Assembly (NCBI GenBank): GCA_945862145.1
Contig: CAMAXE010000026.1
Span: 1-64,000 of the forward strand
Reading direction: 5' to 3'
Origin: Klebsiella pneumoniae
GTDB taxonomy: Bacteria > Pseudomonadota > Gammaproteobacteria > Pseudomonadales > UBA5518
DNA length: 64,000 nt
Under the pieces are notes generated by a model, which worked only from the letters and a program-made list of their open reading frames with translations, did no database searches and was not told the origin of the DNA. Within the stretch, counting starts at the first letter, position 1. Each line of letters begins with the position of its first letter. Of the stretch, positions 63,501 through 64,000 are shown in pieces. A program made the position numbers and the translations under genes.

Positions 63501-64000
63501 GATCTGACGATTTCCCGCATCGAAGCGGAGCTGCACCGCACCGCCGCGCGGATCGATGATGCGGATCGTGTTGCCCACGCCGTCATAGCGCATCTGCGTC
63601 TCGAAGCCAAGCGCATCGCGCATGCTCACCACGCGGTTCAGCGCGTCGTAGCCCCAGTTGCTGGTCTTGCCGCGCGCATCGCGCAGGCTCATCCGGTTGC
63701 CCACGGCGTCGTAGCTGATTTCAGTGCGCTGGTCCCCCGAGGCCGAGCGCGCGATCTCCGCACTCAGCCGGTTCAGCAGGTCGTACTCGTAGTCCGTTAC
63801 CCGCGCAACCGGGCTGCCGTCGGCGAGTGTTTTGCTCTTGAGGTTGCCGAACGCGTCGTAGCTGTAGCTGCTGCGTACGCCACGCGCATCCACACTGCCC
63901 TGCAGGCGGTTCTGCGCGTCGTAGGTGTATTCGCTGCGGTTGCCCCGCTCGTCGATCGACAGCACCCGGTTGCCGTTGCCGTCGTAGCGCAGGCTGCGCT
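52116..64000 (-). CDS. Giant RHS/YD-repeat protein with LysM and a variable C-terminal tail, partial at 5' end
   Basis: The frame is open from the right window edge (64000) to a TAG at 52116-52118, at least 3,960 codons; the true start lies outside. From the edge to about 54600 it is built from YD repeats about 20-21 residues apart, with typical forms such as YDAQNRLQGSVDARG, YSYDAFGNLKSKT and NYSYDANGNRATEKRY. RHS repeats form a beta-strand shell around a cargo. Occasional longer inserts interrupt the array (for example near 62470-62560). Then come a LysM domain (about 54420-54578), an Ala/Gly/Val-rich hydrophobic segment (about 54030-54320) and a tail of over 500 residues I do not recognise. 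The classical Rhs cleavage motif (DPxGL) is not seen, and no immunity-type gene follows. A secreted or surface polymorphic toxin is the likeliest class; that is inference. Confidence 0.88.
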   Translation of the reverse strand, partial: RSLRYDGNGNRVLSIDERGNRSEYTYDAQNRLQGSVDARGVRSSYSYDAFGNLKSKTLADGSPVARVTDYEYDLLNRLSAEIARSASGDQRTEISYDAVGNRMSLRDARGKTSNWGYDALNRVVSMRDALGFETQMRYDGVGNTIRIIDPRGGAVQLRFDAGNRQIGFTDARGRVTSFSYDALDNRVEQITAVGAGGVGSQGEEITRYEYDAENNLRAVVVLNGAVEERTETGFDRMYNVTRLTDARGNTQTIRYDALDRAVELTDALGSRTTFAYDPSGNLLRRTEAPAPGTGGVAAGTVVRETRWVYDATNRMLSETDATGTRTDYSYDVHGAVASITRAANVAGKAQTDRFEYDSFGNVKTAYDAANNPTTYTYDAANNVVAKVVENGTVDERTTYAYNDANRLISETRWLSATSSTSTRYAYDANGNLTFTQDAEGRNTVWCYNAANELILQIDALGYVNDYSYDANGNRATEKRYAASIGAPLATFDAIDRGVFQIGVPILTGTLGGDRLTRYQYDAQNRLLLVSDDVGDIVAYEYDAAANRTAVIDARGFRTEYGYDAQNRLISTIHPDASQETREYDALGNLIASTDRNGNRVTLTYNRLNRLSSVTDALGNVVKTLEYDRLGNVTGERDARGNWTHFTYGPLNRVSRRSNADATFVTYTYDKVGNLKTVTDERLAKTTYTYDALNRLSYLLDGENRRTDFGYDKVDNQISKTELAVPGATGVPANYLTTYTYDRLDHLTREQGGDAEYRSFGYNAFGDVTSEDAYGLVNTRSYDLRGRVVTAVDEVGNTQTRDYDAAGNVISRTDARGNTTTFVYDDSNRLLSASYGSGLGATTQTYDAAGNVLSITSPEGGTRYFAYDAAKRLVRSLSEAGYLTVYEYDVAGNETVRREYNGVYTLAADASVPLVLPGDTARVRQSTWNAMNQLATRTDSDGLIITYSYDAAGNLAGSMTRTVSTADRSGGTLGYDSNAMVIRQVDAAGVVTTFTLNAAGNVLVKVEAVGTANARTSTYTYDQGGTRLRSETTAAGRLTRYEYEGGSDRLTHKTVEDAADATHTILREERWSYYANGELQLYVNAVGMRAVYTWEGGLTKSITYAEGTASAYTVTYSYDARNRLVQEDSGVLFSGQMVSTRYEYDDNGNKTATVQAAGIAGQERITRYAYDAQSRLIRITDPEGKSTRYGYDSAGDQVWILDAKGTVTITRKNAQGLVSERVVGKASLTAGGDPVLSGGLPVITSANGGVRTTYTYDAANPALVASETTGFVSAGAPLNAMHTTRYTYDVLGRQKTITDAEGFSSSFDYDDFGNLVRLTVGEYVLPPEVLKTESEKLALTDGDPIPQPLQGNTWSYAGATWTFLGQYWTNLGALTPEQRSKFDRSTPQTTTFSYDAANNLIYTVDAEGGAIRSTYDVLGNRRTQITGIADSNAANYPELRLTTTYLWYADGTLKEQSNDAGERTVIARDVLGRQTSVRTLQSVTGGVEAWTQTGYVYDKAGRVIQEIPADNPFGTLFYYDAAGNLIREVVSTEDLDRTRSYRYDLMGRLVWSSGSVGNRAVGSGSGGYASYGNLYSFSGSATTYAYDAVGNLIKTEDAKGGVMRFYYNEYNQLIAKVDAEGGYTTYVRDAFGNELETYARPNKVTGTLLDLVPPSTSNQGPTERRSFRTYDGNNRVLTETSNQVINYGNGTTRAWLYDSTGLLLRLTETPAGSSTSLINTVTASGAGKVQSWSYDRTGRIRSFTAADGVVESYRYDAAGNKIEERVHNPALLANGLAAPLNSDPDRLTTYTYLSNGWLRTQTTGRNVQTLGYDRAGNVISKTDARNNTSTTRYDLMNRAISTVDASGKETRYAYDIFGNLTRVIDVRVSEGSSPVTTEAVKEFWYDLDGRVVLEVRPAFETWSLPLTVSAVSLASPDALEKGLVFKTYDAVGNLIRITDERGFVTRNWYDLLGRKVAERNGDGALRTFIYNVFGDVTSTTLDRTARSTLDVSDAAPLPVVAVADAITMRYEYDAKGRLTTTTWPQVTVTTLTDTDTATAVGAPTVSQSSSKLSTRTTYDAWGNVVSVPDANRATTYSYYDINGRVVAQVDATGYLTSFAYDSQGHLVRELKYKTALAAGSFSTVLKPTGSASDIGYQINRVYDAENNLVQETGPSVQTVNGLRRMTTYFSYDAAGNLIAKRVGDITTQDKEQIQEYYFYDALNRLVASVATNRVLTTFTYDRNGNLKEQRRYFNPLTAAQLATRTDPALAATAGTVLPVASAAADQLKTFFYNAVNLLVRETELAASAGGIDITRVYGYDRSGHRSYAREGDLAADGTLLPAGTALIVGNPALRQSFYTYDAAGRQTVASEAKHYNQKHFTTYNTAGQIVKAWYTPAYQGSPAQTKVEEYRYNDAGFLVATNAGNGLWRAFDVDAMGRALRTRLYGSLDAFNNQGLAANAPLLSYDFFDKTGSVTKHIDEIGARYASERDYAGRLITKIEPGRLQTDQSITRYAYDGAGNRVTETDAESRTTQYRYDRLGNMTRKTWPAGNAQVWVYDIAGTAFYDNELSGTYFIEANGTEVIGTRESYSVDSFGRRLNSYVGSANLGGGVITYYKYDRHDRLLNKTTAGETESGFDDATATYLYDTFDNQVGVQDENRHFFLRAFNAAGLQVEYSFRGVVAGDGSETFVQAKPTTLAAALAAVRSGHPNLVEAFWSTNYLGFIEVRPSNGSSPTNLNLVFDDFGRVLEETLAGGVDVTYTYDRFGRRVTRSTALPGLDQAYGYDAAGRLIWTLDIPQSTLDGYSLDYAGNVITEHMVSNATSSVLASGQVLYTPKSGGYASLTRTFSSYNKNNELVRWDELDSAGNSIYWEIFGYDGNGRHITWYTQTKPTNYTNTASFDGANRLLRSIDGAVFTYGANGNRASMSSSATGLLVYGYYADGKVKEARRDSPTGGVLESWSYDKAGNITRYYREYTSTLTYTLYDSSNTRIYSKVLDTFPDTETETRFLLWRETGAIREIGVVVTTMSTGSVTANLRYQYEQGPTYLSIYMSGASTGVATSDVRITTDGRTRKVIDVTEPTKEFLYDARGNIVQKREYVITSYSAVENQTRFLCAAGKPVAERFRSGSNPLGVVITNWSAWADTGSGDIMAHEPIDASYPQSSELQHTVIAGETLRSLATQYYGTPDLWFVIAEENGLTGSEMLSAGARMVVPGTTDNNYRNAENYSVYKPGDIVGSVLPGIPPAQTASDDSCLLQGAIITLIVVIAIAAIAATILTAGALAPVFAAGAAAAAGTGSGVIAGVVVASTAAGVAAIAVGVAASVVAGVVIAAAASALIQASLIGFGVQKEFDVDQFKGDLVAGALGGLAAGVGSAVSTIAVLSRTAQIVAVVAVAALEAGAEAAGQAVTGRGTINPENAWMIGAAGAGGLLGGVGDVYSRSAKAAKVAAMAAKKIDDVVDAGEAGDKALRLVGLLSTGKLGNSAKTWADGKLAKLDDLRGGDVLQQKIEKNIYKANGKNWFGVDTVGNNINGVGGSKLDRLLGLNSPQTADFKDPSLIIEKNAIFSPKRLRQLNKEAVVAERAGNAAMATARQAAAAAVDKAAAAATRSRLLQRAADVEMFSDQAAALSSPVKRRILADSEVGPLLTRKAQEAFDDENLLFVGAVKGFRDATPAQKLNLAGEIMTTFIKPNAPTQINLQASTLKNVIKNFDAKIREGSFGATDEIFDETEDEILRLMERNSAFRATQKSPEVASLRARLSAETTSMLRSPLDRLAAASPNVRSKSAQNALSPGYFRDQNAARETAARLDGAAGLNNVENASSPGDQFYAAWDNPQLQESIRETSTVFGKFADENFGFALAARDYQRARLAQDATGVNDAVARLSERIAKPYSGLDQSVEAKDTVLEVNMNGDAEKLFRKVLKENDYQTLDRILPVTVSRLLRKEAQGIGRGFGKFLAERNFSPAPPVLESDEVNKMLGTFGQ

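Noticed and set aside
52116-64000. Type VI secretion context for the RHS protein
   Set aside because: No VgrG, PAAR, Hcp or adaptor gene is visible in the window; the 5' end is out of view, so this cannot be asserted.

Overview
The window is GC-rich, densely packed bacterial DNA with short intergenic gaps, many ATGA-type overlaps and a Pseudomonas-like gene set: a PA0069-type radical SAM protein behind a LexA box, MexHI-like RND genes, a DesA-like desaturase, YaeQ, MaeB and HigBA. This points to an aerobic gammaproteobacterium. The number of acyl-CoA dehydrogenase, thiolase, SDR and MaoC genes suggests lipid, steroid or other hydrophobic-carbon catabolism. The order is not determinable from the sequence alone. 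No tRNA, rRNA or CRISPR array was seen.

Layout. 1-1.8 kb is a small accessory patch: the end of an insertion sequence, a gene fragment beside it, a HigBA toxin-antitoxin pair with a palindromic operator, and an unrecognised 173-residue protein. 1.8-13.6 kb holds a GNAT, a molybdopterin oxidoreductase, a tripartite hybrid sensor kinase, the SOS-linked radical SAM gene, an RND efflux pair and alanine racemase. 13.7-25.8 kb holds an amidohydrolase, malic enzyme, a GFA/GNAT pair, a Rieske oxygenase followed by an internally deleted cupin, an orphan receiver-domain scrap, an LLM oxidoreductase, an esterase overlapping a second molybdopterin oxidoreductase, and an HDOD protein. 25.9-34.8 kb is a long plus-strand run (GNAT, YaeQ, two acyl-CoA dehydrogenases, YhhN, HisN-like phosphatase, MATE, metallophosphatase) ending in convergent overlap with a membrane exporter and a SnoaL-like gene. 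35-39.4 kb is a second RND pump. 39.6-51.6 kb mixes beta-oxidation-type genes with a desaturase, MAPEG, HDOD, Atm1-type ABC exporter, heme-membrane protein, SDR and medium-chain dehydrogenase.

51.6-52.1 kb is a mosaic of REP-like palindromes and other short repeats. Everything from there to the right edge is one open reading frame on the minus strand, at least 3,960 codons long and open at its 5' end. It encodes an RHS/YD-repeat protein with a LysM domain, an Ala/Gly/Val-rich hydrophobic segment and a long unrecognised C-terminal tail whose DNA is more A/T-rich than its surroundings. It has no classical Rhs cleavage motif in view and no immunity gene behind it. This is the strongest candidate for something undescribed.

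Smaller signals of interest are the LexA box, the HigA operator, a cupin gene that looks joined across an internal deletion, a receiver-domain remnant, a 25-base exact copy of SDR coding sequence inside the REP cluster, repeat DNA that supplies the stop codon of the RHS gene, and an AT-rich island inside the lysoplasmalogenase gene.
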